A stretch of DNA of 29,834 nucleotides from CAYOHP01 sp964403795 [NCBI: uncultured bacterium] (GTDB lineage: Bacteria > Muiribacteriota > UBA6191 > CAZXTJ01): positions 1 to 29,834 of the forward strand of contig CAYOHP010000065.1 in assembly GCA_964403795.1 (NCBI GenBank), read 5' to 3'. Position numbers and translations under genes: made by a program. Under the pieces are notes generated by a model. It was not told the origin of the DNA and made no database searches. It was given only the letters and a program-made list of their open reading frames with translations. Shown here in pieces: positions 8,001 to 13,874 of the stretch. The first letter of the stretch is position 1, and each line of letters opens with the position of its first letter.

Positions 8001-10595
8001 GATCTCGATCCGCCACCGGCTCGGGCCCTTCGCCTCCAGCTCCGCCCGGTGCCGTACCCACGGGTTCAGGCCCCACTCGCGGAGCTGGGCACCGGTCCGG
8101 TCGTCGAAGACCCGCAGCAGGGTCTCCAGCGGCGAGGTGTGGCGCAGGAAGACCTTGCCCGCCTCCGGCACCTCGACCAGGAAGCGGTCCCGATCCCCGT
8201 ACCGGTCGATCCGGTAGGCCTGGGCCTCTCCCAGGACCAGGCGCCGGGGCGGGTCGTCCCGCAGGGGAAGGGACTCGGTCGGCTCGGCGCGGTGGAGGAG
8301 GACCCGCAGGCGGTACTGGTCGTGGCAGGATCCGTTGTCGCCCCACTCGCGGAGCTCGACGAAGTGGGGACCTGGCTCCACCTCGACGCGCTGGAAGTTC
8401 TCGACGCCCGGGTTCCTGCCGACCTCCGACAGTTGGCGTCCGGCAGCGTCCCGGATCCGGACCAGGGTCTCGGTCGGGCTCCAGCTGTGGAGGTCGAGCA
8501 ATCCCGTCGAATCGACGGGGACCGCGATCACGTCGACGTCCCCGACCGGGAGCAGGTTGCCGCGACGCCACTCCCCGGGGAGCGAAGGCGTGGCCGTCCG
8601 ATCGGTCTCGTCGGGGCCTGCGACCTCGATCTCCTCGGAGGGTGAGAACCAGGCCGAGAGTGCATACGGATCGGTGGACGAGCCGTTGTCGCCCCACTCC
8701 CGGATCTCGGCGAAGAGTGTCGTGGGACCGCGTACGTCCCAGGCGATCTCATTGGCGATGCGCGGATTGACGCCCCGTTCGACGAGGACCCGGCCTTCGC
8801 TGTCCCGGAGGCGGAAGAGATACTCGGTAGGCGCCCAGGCCCGCACGTGGATCCTCCCGGCCGCGGGGACGGGAACCGTCCAGAGGTCGACATCCCCGAC
8901 CGGGAAGAGGGTGGCTCCCGCGTAGTCGCCCGGGGAGAGGAGCCTCGGGGTCCGGGGGCGCCCACCGGGGGGCTCCCCATCGTCGATCCCGTCGTCGCCT
9001 TGGAGTTCCAGGTGGACCACATAGGGCTCGGTCGACTCGCCGTTGCGGCCCCACTCTTCCAGGGAGAGGGTGGACTCGCCCGCGGGGATGTCCGCCACCA
9101 GTTCGTGTCGGGTACGGGGATTGATCCCGCGCTCGACCCGGGTGTTGCCGGCTGCGTCCGAGAGGCGCATGACCACCTCGGTCGGGGCACTCTCCAGGAT
9201 CACCCGGACCCGCGAGGGCCTGGCCGCCCGGAACCGGTACCAGTCCACGTCCGAAGCGGGGAGGATCGAGGCCCGGATGGTCTCGCCCGGCTGGACGAGG
9301 CGGGCCGCAGGCGCGGTCTCGGCAGGCTCGAAACCGTCCGGGGCCTGGATCGCCTCGACCCGGAACCGGAAGGGATCCCGGCTCGATCGGTCGCGGCCCC
9401 ATTCCTCGAAGGAGACCAGGAACTCGCCCGCGAGTCGGCCTCCGACTCCCAGCGAGCGCGGCGTGTGCGGATTGATGCCGGCTTCGCCCAGCTGGTTCCC
9501 GGCGCGGTCGTGGATCCGGAGCACGGACTCGATCGGGCCCGGCTCGAGGTGGACGGTGAGGCGCGAGGGATTCCGGATCCGGAAGCGGAAGAAGTCCAAG
9601 TCGTCGGGACGTTCGATCCGGAACTCCACCGGTCCACCGGTACGGATCGGCGTCGCCGATCCGGGTTCGCCGTTGGGCTCGACCTCGGCCTGGACCGCCT
9701 CCGAGGCGAGGCGCACCTCCAGGCTCGCGCCGGAGGAGAGCTGGACCGGGACCACCGCGGGTTCGAAGCCGGGAGCCTCGACCCGGACCGTGGCCGAGCG
9801 TCGGCAGGCAGGCAGCAGGGCGGGCTCAGCGGTCCGGTTCATTCGCCCCAGGAGCAGGCGAGCGAATCCCGCCTTCCCCTGGGCGTCGGTGATGCCCTCG
9901 GCGATCCGGCCCAGCGGCCAGGCCTCGGCGAGGATCACGCCGGCTCCGGGAACCGGTTTGCCGCCCGGGTCGGAGACCACCCGCACGGTCAGGGATACGG
10001 TCTCGAGCTGCCGCGACAGGTGCCAGGTCGCGGGCACTGCCCCCGGGACCACGGAGTAGTCGAGGGTCCGGTCCTGCATGCCCTCGGCAGAGAGCCGGAC
10101 CCGGTAGTCCCCGACCGGGATCTCGGCGATCCGGAAGCTGCCGTCCCAGGAGGTCACGAACTGGACGACGCCGCGCTGCGCGGTACGCACCGCCACCGGC
10201 TCGAGGCGGATCCTGACACCGGCGAGGGGCAGGTCGTCGCCCTCGGTGAGCACCGAACCCTCGAACGCGACCCATGGAGAGGGCGTCAGGACCAGCGGCA
10301 ATGGCGGACGGGCGCCGGGCGCCAGGGTCGCTTCGGAGACCAGTTCGTCGAATCCGGGATGGCGGATCGACACCGGATACCGGCCGGCCGGTACTCCGTC
10401 CAGGGTTGCGATGCCCTGGGGCGAGGTCGATGCGAAGCGGCCGCCGATCCGGACCGTGACCGAGGCCAGCGGCTTGCCGTCGTCGCTCCGTGTGACGTGG
10501 ACCTCGAGAGGTCCGGGAGCGATGCGGGAGGGCGAGGCGGGAAGGCTGGTGGCCAGGAGGAGGGCCGCCAGGGAGGAGAGGGCGAGGCGGGACAT
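2010..10595 (-). CDS. Giant secreted multidomain protein: PPC-like repeats, CARDB-like module and PT-TG-like C-terminal region
   Basis: About 2861 residues. I chose the ATG at 10595 over an upstream ATG at 10679 because GGGAGG lies five bases before it and it opens a clean signal peptide (MSRLALSSLAALLLATS). In order: three carboxypeptidase-regulatory-like beta modules (about 25-300); five PPC-like modules of about 117 residues, each with an EWGxNG-type motif (about 300-905); a PKD-like segment with an Asp-rich DGDGDGR loop (near 932); Ig/FN3-like modules (about 990-1180); Ca-binding-like loops DRDQDGRPD and DTDRDGTVD (near 1415-1440); a CARDB-like module (about 1590-1700); further Ig-like modules; a Pro/Gly/Ala-rich linker (about 1882-2067); then a Lys-rich, mostly helical C-terminus. 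The stretch near 2237-2275 (DAMDLYAVVTGETALSGEQL) resembles the PT-TG pre-toxin domain. The last 500 residues are unrecognised. Probably cell-surface or exported; effector function is inference. No immunity-like gene follows the stop. Confidence 0.9.
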   Translation of the reverse strand: MSRLALSSLAALLLATSLPASPSRIAPGPLEVHVTRSDDGKPLASVTVRIGGRFASTSPQGIATLDGVPAGRYPVSIRHPGFDELVSEATLAPGARPPLPLVLTPSPWVAFEGSVLTEGDDLPLAGVRIRLEPVAVRTAQRGVVQFVTSWDGSFRIAEIPVGDYRVRLSAEGMQDRTLDYSVVPGAVPATWHLSRQLETVSLTVRVVSDPGGKPVPGAGVILAEAWPLGRIAEGITDAQGKAGFARLLLGRMNRTAEPALLPACRRSATVRVEAPGFEPAVVPVQLSSGASLEVRLASEAVQAEVEPNGEPGSATPIRTGGPVEFRIERPDDLDFFRFRIRNPSRLTVHLEPGPIESVLRIHDRAGNQLGEAGINPHTPRSLGVGGRLAGEFLVSFEEWGRDRSSRDPFRFRVEAIQAPDGFEPAETAPAARLVQPGETIRASILPASDVDWYRFRAARPSRVRVILESAPTEVVMRLSDAAGNTRVERGINPRTRHELVADIPAGESTLSLEEWGRNGESTEPYVVHLELQGDDGIDDGEPPGGRPRTPRLLSPGDYAGATLFPVGDVDLWTVPVPAAGRIHVRAWAPTEYLFRLRDSEGRVLVERGVNPRIANEIAWDVRGPTTLFAEIREWGDNGSSTDPYALSAWFSPSEEIEVAGPDETDRTATPSLPGEWRRGNLLPVGDVDVIAVPVDSTGLLDLHSWSPTETLVRIRDAAGRQLSEVGRNPGVENFQRVEVEPGPHFVELREWGDNGSCHDQYRLRVLLHRAEPTESLPLRDDPPRRLVLGEAQAYRIDRYGDRDRFLVEVPEAGKVFLRHTSPLETLLRVFDDRTGAQLREWGLNPWVRHRAELEAKGPSRWRIEIEEWGNNGRHEPGNDFGFLGADSQDREIPGIATITATADPYEPTLVRFTATPYRDGPAVATIELDGDGDGRVDLRFSPGGTAEHRYPSEGLHRPVAWLVGDNGVRTRTAFWVEATGPQERVGVMVGIDQPGEDQVLESAAKARIRAMSWSGTPIRSVSLSLDGRPLRTLFTPPFECDLPWNTLAPGVHALVAEARDATGHSATATRRFRISEYFGLSPEDGAVVTGLRVPIRWGGTAFGPSRVRFRQKGSNEWTEVLGESGRQRAVDLQDLEPGRAYEWQPLSGTEPGPVRTVTRVKGLAFGRTRYAATVARDYDQRLGISVRNHGEQPATVRVVCGEPPPESRLLAGFVGEGSEGVPFDLGPGEERELWLGISAQDCVRREANFPIRLTGGQGLQDEAEVVLSIRLPRVELAWEDKGPAPAGLGRLLRLVNRGDPLTDLAVTAPPGMTIDPSMAHGLLPAGAVLDTVLRPDLQEDFQRVSGAPTAAAVDAAVTTAPITLALGPGEKVFGVNLAAGGEDDTMTARAMAGAFLDPAFPDWSRRQEPEDRDQDGRPDRWVVRGQPEGILWVGDDTDRDGTVDFVHADIGEDGQFDYSALRGPGGWEPTNLVEAWLETSFQLPWARTAYEKHDVDVVVNGVVIAELRDRIPEGNFRFPLPPAAMAWAPDGTPAESQVEIVSKHLRGGHYVVNTDFRITARLTGTRALTVAKTQEEAEKAVRGTEGLEVGRTDYSVSSEEVSTRGTLQKGNRIRIEAPVRNLGAVRSRDVAVALIHGSATGTETELARVYLPEPPLSGAVTAELEWLAAAGTHRLAVVVDPDRELDEADRSNDRAELTLVVPGEDAPPELSVLEPAEAAVLTDPRVPVSVRASDDAGVGRVEVAIDGGLPAPLAPAGDGTFAANLVLQPGEHRLAFTAIDGAGSRAGKAVTVRVEAPRPELAILAPEDGARLEARRATMELRVGAGARLVAIRAAGGPWQRLAVTGDRAEGGVELRFGANVLEAMAVDGRGVRTVVERRVECSAQPEEGDEDAPGAEPQEEQGGTGPAEGKGADPDRPGDDGTMEIPGAGPIDAFGPPNTVAGAGRRSGTGPATRSDPPSSPAAPGKAGAPIATGGADDAGASGDPGSGGSPPATDSGGEAIVPPPGSAPATEHTPDSLPPGGEIQGPPVRPLAPIDGLAAPPAGAPAAAGPGPRPAATRPPGGFVSLRTRVRDWYCTNRPQVRSRWKMPDKLRKNRIVPANSEEFRRLRVRFLTEMQMRGMKTKDLERMIDILLKRAARGDQHDGDLPSWMRSIGAEPPPGSDPAALEAWRKAQVAKTEAYIATLLSSRDPELIAQGLKARAESLGQFDTAGKEAADAASDSIDAHQKVINDVAESLPVLGDAMDLYAVVTGETALSGEQLSAWDRLFRVAALGGPLALEELVKRSKSAQDILEGVAEMGASAGKWGTDRLAKAVGMDPADLKKSLEAIGDWATKERSLLGKQADDAAAQAGRAFEASAEGVRDFKMAVRDRERAMDLLDRISKADRNSPEFNQLVRELQQDKTAQLLLNRKPGSPDLTGKAAEFAGKKADELEAMRKELSGHIKKNWYDTADAGVKTDMERFFKGNPSDDQIRTMAKSMGVPEEKALALNRQAKELAAKSGQKVDDLEVGSMLVTNQRPPKPGEVPTTSFGRDRDVTFQLKTKDKPVLDAKGKPVLGPDGKPKVTPGKALGDVDHELAKGSYDRRFADAAGAPPGTDPGKFADAMDQTVTSKKHLEAYNTGEAQLGDFLDKGKQPTITRVQDVRDTMQHKAEHWFHKAEEAAHGGDPIMAARNTAEGMRQTSKQYGDLVVSRMKQYGLTPPSRYVPPRLEKAMDIFDKVGKGTLTPAKAEAMLKGLGLTKGQAVKDLGSFFEGLEKTAGAGFRKVKAGELVGALHKVPGSGTKEWTEKSLSMINEALGRGHISGPQFLKLRGEVLSGALKSVPPNQRAKALADLAGALYTRRLISAAEKENLESGAGDR
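7975..9690 (-). repeat. Five tandem protein-coding repeats of about 350 bases within the giant gene
   Basis: The giant gene contains five tandem PPC-like modules. Each ends near an EEWG/REWGDNG-type motif, encoded near positions 9400, 9050, 8695, 8345 and 7990, a period of 350-355 bases (about 117 residues). Shared elements in each unit are a D(V/R)D-type motif early on, a central ETLLRI/EYLFRL-type strand followed by an (N)P-containing turn such as GINPRTR, and the EWG motif followed in most copies by ST(D/E)PY. The units have diverged at the DNA level, so this is an old protein-domain duplication rather than a recent nucleotide repeat. Confidence 0.8.
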
Positions 10596-10737
10596 GGGGG
10601 CCTCCCTCGGGCAGGGTGGATGCACCCGAATCCTCCCCGACCCGGTGCGGTTCCGGGGACGATCGGTGAGGAAGTGCATGCCCGGCGCGATGCGGCTTGA
10701 CAGGGCGGGGCCGGCGGGCGGGAAGGCGCCTGGGGAG

Positions 10738-11820
10738 TCAGGCTCCGAGGATCTCCCGGAACGCTCCGGCGACTTCGTCGAGGTCGAGTTCGAGGATGGA
10801 GTCGCCGACGGTCACTTCGGTCGACCACCAGCCGGGAACCGGGGTGGGCGAGAGGGCCGAGAAGAGGAGGATGCCTCGGGCCTTGGCCGCACGGGCAGAG
10901 GCATCGAGGAGGCGTTCGGCGTCGCCCTCCAGGTGGAGGTGGAACATGTTGGTGGGCGGGGGGAAGGGGGCGACTCGCGCCCCAGGGAGGGCCGAGAGAA
11001 GGTTCGCCAGCTCGCCGGCCCGGGCCACGTAGGCGGGGATCCTGGGGAGCCGGAGGTCCAAGGCCCGCTCGGCCGAGAGGGCGCCGGGCCACAGGCCATG
11101 GAGGTTGCCCCCGTGGCGACGGACCCAGACCCGGGCCTTCTCGACGAACTCCTCGCTACCGGCGAGCACCGCGCCCGCCAGGGCGCCCAGGGTCTTGTAG
11201 AAGCTCAGGTAGACCGAGTCGAAGGGCCGGCACAGCTCGGCGAGGGGACGGGCGTAGAAGGGCTGGCACTCCCAGAGGCGAGCTCCGTCGCAGTGGACGT
11301 GGGCGCCGAGCGAGCGGGCCTCACCCGTCAGGACCAGGAGTTCTTCCCAGGTCGGGAGCGTGCCGCCGAGCTCGCGCTGGGGCAGCTCCACGAGGATCGC
11401 GGCCAGCGGGTCGGCGAGGCCGCGGAGGTCGGCGGCGACCATCGGGCGGTTGCGCGACCCGAGCTTCGAGGCGTGGATCCCGTGGAGGACCTGGTAGGCG
11501 TCCTGCTCGTGGATCTCCAGGTGCGAGAGCGGGTGGAAGGCCACATGGCGGGTCCGGCGCTCGTCGCAGGCGATCCGCAGGGCGATCTGCTGCGCCATGG
11601 TCCCGCTCGGCAGGTAGACCGAGGCCTCCTTGCCGGTGAGCCGGGCCACCCGGTGCTCCAGGGCTTCGACAACCCCTCCTCGCCCGTAGTGGTCCGCCCG
11701 CGCTGCCGTTGGACACCAGGTCGCCAGATCCTCGAGAACCTGCTTCGGAGTGCGCCGGGGATGGTGGGAGAGGGTGTGGGGGGCGGACGAGAAGGCCGCT
11801 CTCCGCTCCTCCGGGGTCAT
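10738..11820 (-). CDS. L-threonine aldolase-like PLP-dependent enzyme (beta-eliminating lyase family)
   Basis: Fold-type I PLP enzyme of 360 residues, the usual length for low-specificity L-threonine aldolases, which cleave L-threonine or L-allo-threonine to glycine and acetaldehyde. The ATG at 11820 has GGAGG five bases upstream. Family marks are the DHYGRGGVVEALEHRVARLTGKE region near the N-terminus, LPSGTMAQQIAL, the PLP aspartate in HCDGARLWE (D178) and a likely Schiff-base lysine K209 in SFYKTLGALAGA, followed by RHGGNLHGLWP. The context around the lysine differs from the common SKGLGAPVG of characterised threonine aldolases, so substrate preference is uncertain. It is divergent from the 11919 gene and lies 142 bases upstream of the giant gene on the same strand; that gap shows no convincing promoter. 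Confidence 0.85.
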   Translation of the reverse strand: MTPEERRAAFSSAPHTLSHHPRRTPKQVLEDLATWCPTAARADHYGRGGVVEALEHRVARLTGKEASVYLPSGTMAQQIALRIACDERRTRHVAFHPLSHLEIHEQDAYQVLHGIHASKLGSRNRPMVAADLRGLADPLAAILVELPQRELGGTLPTWEELLVLTGEARSLGAHVHCDGARLWECQPFYARPLAELCRPFDSVYLSFYKTLGALAGAVLAGSEEFVEKARVWVRRHGGNLHGLWPGALSAERALDLRLPRIPAYVARAGELANLLSALPGARVAPFPPPTNMFHLHLEGDAERLLDASARAAKARGILLFSALSPTPVPGWWSTEVTVGDSILELDLDEVAGAFREILGA

Positions 11821-11843
11821 GGCTGCCTCCTTCGCCCTGGTCG

Positions 11844-11849
11844 AGTGTA
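11844..11849 (-). promoter_or_regulatory. Candidate -10 element (TACACT) for the threonine aldolase-like gene
   Basis: TACACT on the minus strand fits TAnnnT and would place the transcript start about 16 bases before the ATG at 11820, just upstream of the GGAGG ribosome-binding site. There is no convincing -35 hexamer. Support comes mainly from position and from the divergent partner element at 11866-11871. Confidence 0.35.
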
Positions 11850-11865
11850 CCGGCCCGGGATCGAC

Positions 11866-11871
11866 TAGACT
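11866..11871 (+). promoter_or_regulatory. Candidate -10 element (TAGACT) for the 11919 gene run
   Basis: TAGACT lies about 50 bases before the GTG start at 11919. The same hexamer recurs at 23415-23420 before the nitroreductase, and TAGAGT occurs before proS, suggesting a genome-typical housekeeping -10. There is no clear TTGACA-like -35. Confidence 0.4.
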
Positions 11872-11918
11872 GGGAGGACCCGGGTGCTCCTCGCCCGGAC
11901 CGGCTCCCGGGAGGGCGA

Positions 11919-12464
11919 GTGCGACTCCATCCGCTCCGTGGTACGACGATCCTCCTGGCCATGGTGTCGGCCCTGACGGTCGCCTTCGGGGAACCGGAGG
12001 ACCGGGCGGGCGGGATCGGATTCCTCTCCGAACCGAAGCTCCTGGTGGGCATGGGCTACCTGCGCGAGCCCGAGCACGTCGGAGCCACCGAACTCTTCCT
12101 CGCCTATCCATCCTCGAACTTCGGGTTCCCGGAGATGAGCTTCGGGGTCTATGTGGAACTCGAGGCTCCCGTCAGCCTGGGACAGATCCGCCAGTACCGG
12201 GACTTCGCCAGGTCAGGGAAGGTGGCGCACGGCGTGGATCTCTTCGTGGAGGTCACCGACGACTCCGGCCATGCGGGCAGCGGGAAGGTCCGCGGGCGGC
12301 TGGCCGGGTTCGGCTTCCATCCCAACCATCGCTTCGAGCCGTTCTCGACGGGAGACTTGAACCCGGAGAACTTCCTCCCCTTCGAGGCCCCGGGGAAGGC
12401 GGGTGGGGACGCGCCGGCCGGCCTTCCCCCCGAGGCGGAGGATGCAGGGGCCGAGTCTCGCTGA
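11919..12464 (+). CDS. Secreted hypothetical protein
   Basis: Protein of 181 residues. I chose the GTG at 11919 because GGGAGG lies just upstream and it produces a typical signal peptide (RLHPLRGTTILLAMVSALTVAFG); the ATG at 11961 would leave only a short hydrophobic stub. The mature part has no motif I recognise. It is rich in Phe, Gly and acidic residues (for example YPSSNFGFPEMSFGVYVELE), ends in a Pro/Ala/Gly-rich acidic tail and looks beta-rich and soluble. The APC permease gene starts 13 bases after its stop, so the two are probably one transcript. No function can be assigned. Confidence 0.65.
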   Translation: MRLHPLRGTTILLAMVSALTVAFGEPEDRAGGIGFLSEPKLLVGMGYLREPEHVGATELFLAYPSSNFGFPEMSFGVYVELEAPVSLGQIRQYRDFARSGKVAHGVDLFVEVTDDSGHAGSGKVRGRLAGFGFHPNHRFEPFSTGDLNPENFLPFEAPGKAGGDAPAGLPPEAEDAGAESR

Positions 12465-12477
12465 CCTGGAACGGTCC

Positions 12478-13791
12478 ATGACGGAGCCGGCGAGGAGGGA
12501 AGGCGAAGATCCCGGGAGCCTGGCTCGGGTACTCGGTCTCCCGGGCGCGGTGCTGCTCGGGCTCGGTTCCATCCTGGGGACCGGGGTCTTCGTGTCCATC
12601 GGGATCGCGGCCGAGGCGGCCGGCGCCTGGGTGGTTCCCGCCGTGGCCCTGGCGGCGCTGGTGGCGGCGTGCAACGGCCTCTCGAGTGCCGCGCTGGCGG
12701 CGGCCCACCCGGTCACCGGGGGAACCTACGAGTACGGGTACCGGTTCCTCGGGGCTCCCGCGGGGTTCCTCGCCGGATGGATGTTCCTGTGCGCCAAATC
12801 GGCATCGGCCGCTACCGCCGCGCTCGGCTTCTCCGGGTACCTGCTGGCGCGGCTCGGGGTGGCGGCGCCCGGGACGAGGACCTCCGTGGCGCTGGTCGTG
12901 GTGGTGGTCCTGACTGCGATCGTGGCCGGGGGGATCGGGCGCTCGAACCGGGCCAACACCGTGATCGTCGCGGTCACCCTGGTCGCTCTCGGTGGCCTGG
13001 TGGTAGCGGGAACCCCGGTGGCGGTGGCCTGTGCGCTGGCTCCCGCGGCGTCGTTCGGGAGCTTCGAGCCGGCCGGGTTCTTCCGCGCCACTGCGCTGAT
13101 GTTCGTGGCCTATACCGGGTACGGCCGGATCGCCACACTGAGCGAGGAGGTGCGCGACCCCGAGCGGACCATCCCCCGGGCGATCGTGGTGACCCTGGTG
13201 GTCTCTGCCGGGATCTATCTCGCGGTGGCGTCGGTGGCGGTGGCCACCCTGGGAGCCGCCGAGCTGGGGAGGGTGACGAGGGCCGCGGCCGCGCCGCTCG
13301 AGGTCGTGGCTGCCGGGCTCGGTGTCCCGGGACTCGAGACCGCGGTGACGCTCGGCGCTATGACCGCCATGCTGAGCGTGCTGCTGAATCTGCTCCTCGG
13401 GTTGTCGAGGGTGGTGCTCGCCATGGCCCGTCGGCGCGACATGCCGGCCGGCCTGACCGAGGTGGACGGCGGGTCGGGCTCGCCGCGCCGTGCCGTGGTG
13501 GCGGTCGGGGCGCTGATCGCGATCCTGGTGACGATCGGCGACGTGAAGGCGACCTGGTCCTTCAGCGCCTTCACCGTGCTCGTCTACTACGCGATCACCA
13601 ACCTGGCTGCGCTTCGGCTGCCGGCCGAGGAACGGCGGGTACCGCAGGCGGTGCCGGGAATGGGCCTGATGGCATGCCTGGGGCTCGCGTTCCAGGTCGA
13701 GCCGCGGATCTGGGGTCTCGGGCTCGGCCTCCTGCTGGTCGGTCTCGTCTGGCACCGGGCGGCGCCGAGGATGTTCGGGGCCAACGGGTAG
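12478..13791 (+). CDS. APC-superfamily amino acid permease
   Basis: Integral inner-membrane transporter of 437 residues, likely about a dozen transmembrane helices with the LeuT-type fold of the amino acid-polyamine-organocation superfamily. The first helix carries the unwound glycine-rich substrate-binding segment LGSILGTGVF, typical of APC proteins. YTGYGRIATLSEEVRDPERTIPRAI matches the conserved region between helices 6 and 7, and the cytoplasmic loop AMARRRDMPAGL is also typical. I used the ATG at 12478; an ATG at 12442 would add 12 residues and overlap the previous gene. The substrate cannot be read from sequence. Proximity to a threonine aldolase-like gene is suggestive, but that gene lies on the other strand. 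Confidence 0.9.
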   Translation: MTEPARREGEDPGSLARVLGLPGAVLLGLGSILGTGVFVSIGIAAEAAGAWVVPAVALAALVAACNGLSSAALAAAHPVTGGTYEYGYRFLGAPAGFLAGWMFLCAKSASAATAALGFSGYLLARLGVAAPGTRTSVALVVVVVLTAIVAGGIGRSNRANTVIVAVTLVALGGLVVAGTPVAVACALAPAASFGSFEPAGFFRATALMFVAYTGYGRIATLSEEVRDPERTIPRAIVVTLVVSAGIYLAVASVAVATLGAAELGRVTRAAAAPLEVVAAGLGVPGLETAVTLGAMTAMLSVLLNLLLGLSRVVLAMARRRDMPAGLTEVDGGSGSPRRAVVAVGALIAILVTIGDVKATWSFSAFTVLVYYAITNLAALRLPAEERRVPQAVPGMGLMACLGLAFQVEPRIWGLGLGLLLVGLVWHRAAPRMFGANG

Positions 13792-13874
13792 CTCGGTGAC
13801 CTGGTGTGGAACCCCGGGCCGGGTCCGGAGGTCGAAGCTCCGGGCGGTCGGGGACATGCACCGGAGGTCCGTCG

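Noticed and set aside
5076-8645. A 1189-residue open frame on the plus strand, opposite the giant gene
   Set aside because: It is a GC-rich shadow frame: low-complexity Gly/Pro/Arg/Asp composition, no start signal and no motifs, while the opposite strand has clear domains. Similar long plus-strand frames at 2187-3716 and 8847-10700 are rejected for the same reason.
7975-9690. CRISPR-like or satellite DNA repeat suggested by periodic CCCCA(C/T)TC motifs
   Set aside because: The period is 350-355 bases, identity is limited to codons for the EWG motif, and the region is one open coding frame, so these are protein-domain repeats.
10697-10702. A perfect TTGACA on the plus strand
   Set aside because: It points into the 3' end of an opposite-strand gene, with no -10 at a normal distance and no plus-strand gene to serve.
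13825-13843. CCGGAG / CTCCGG hairpin between the permease and PQQ-like genes
   Set aside because: A six-base stem with no T-tract in GC-rich DNA is expected by chance; not enough to call a terminator.
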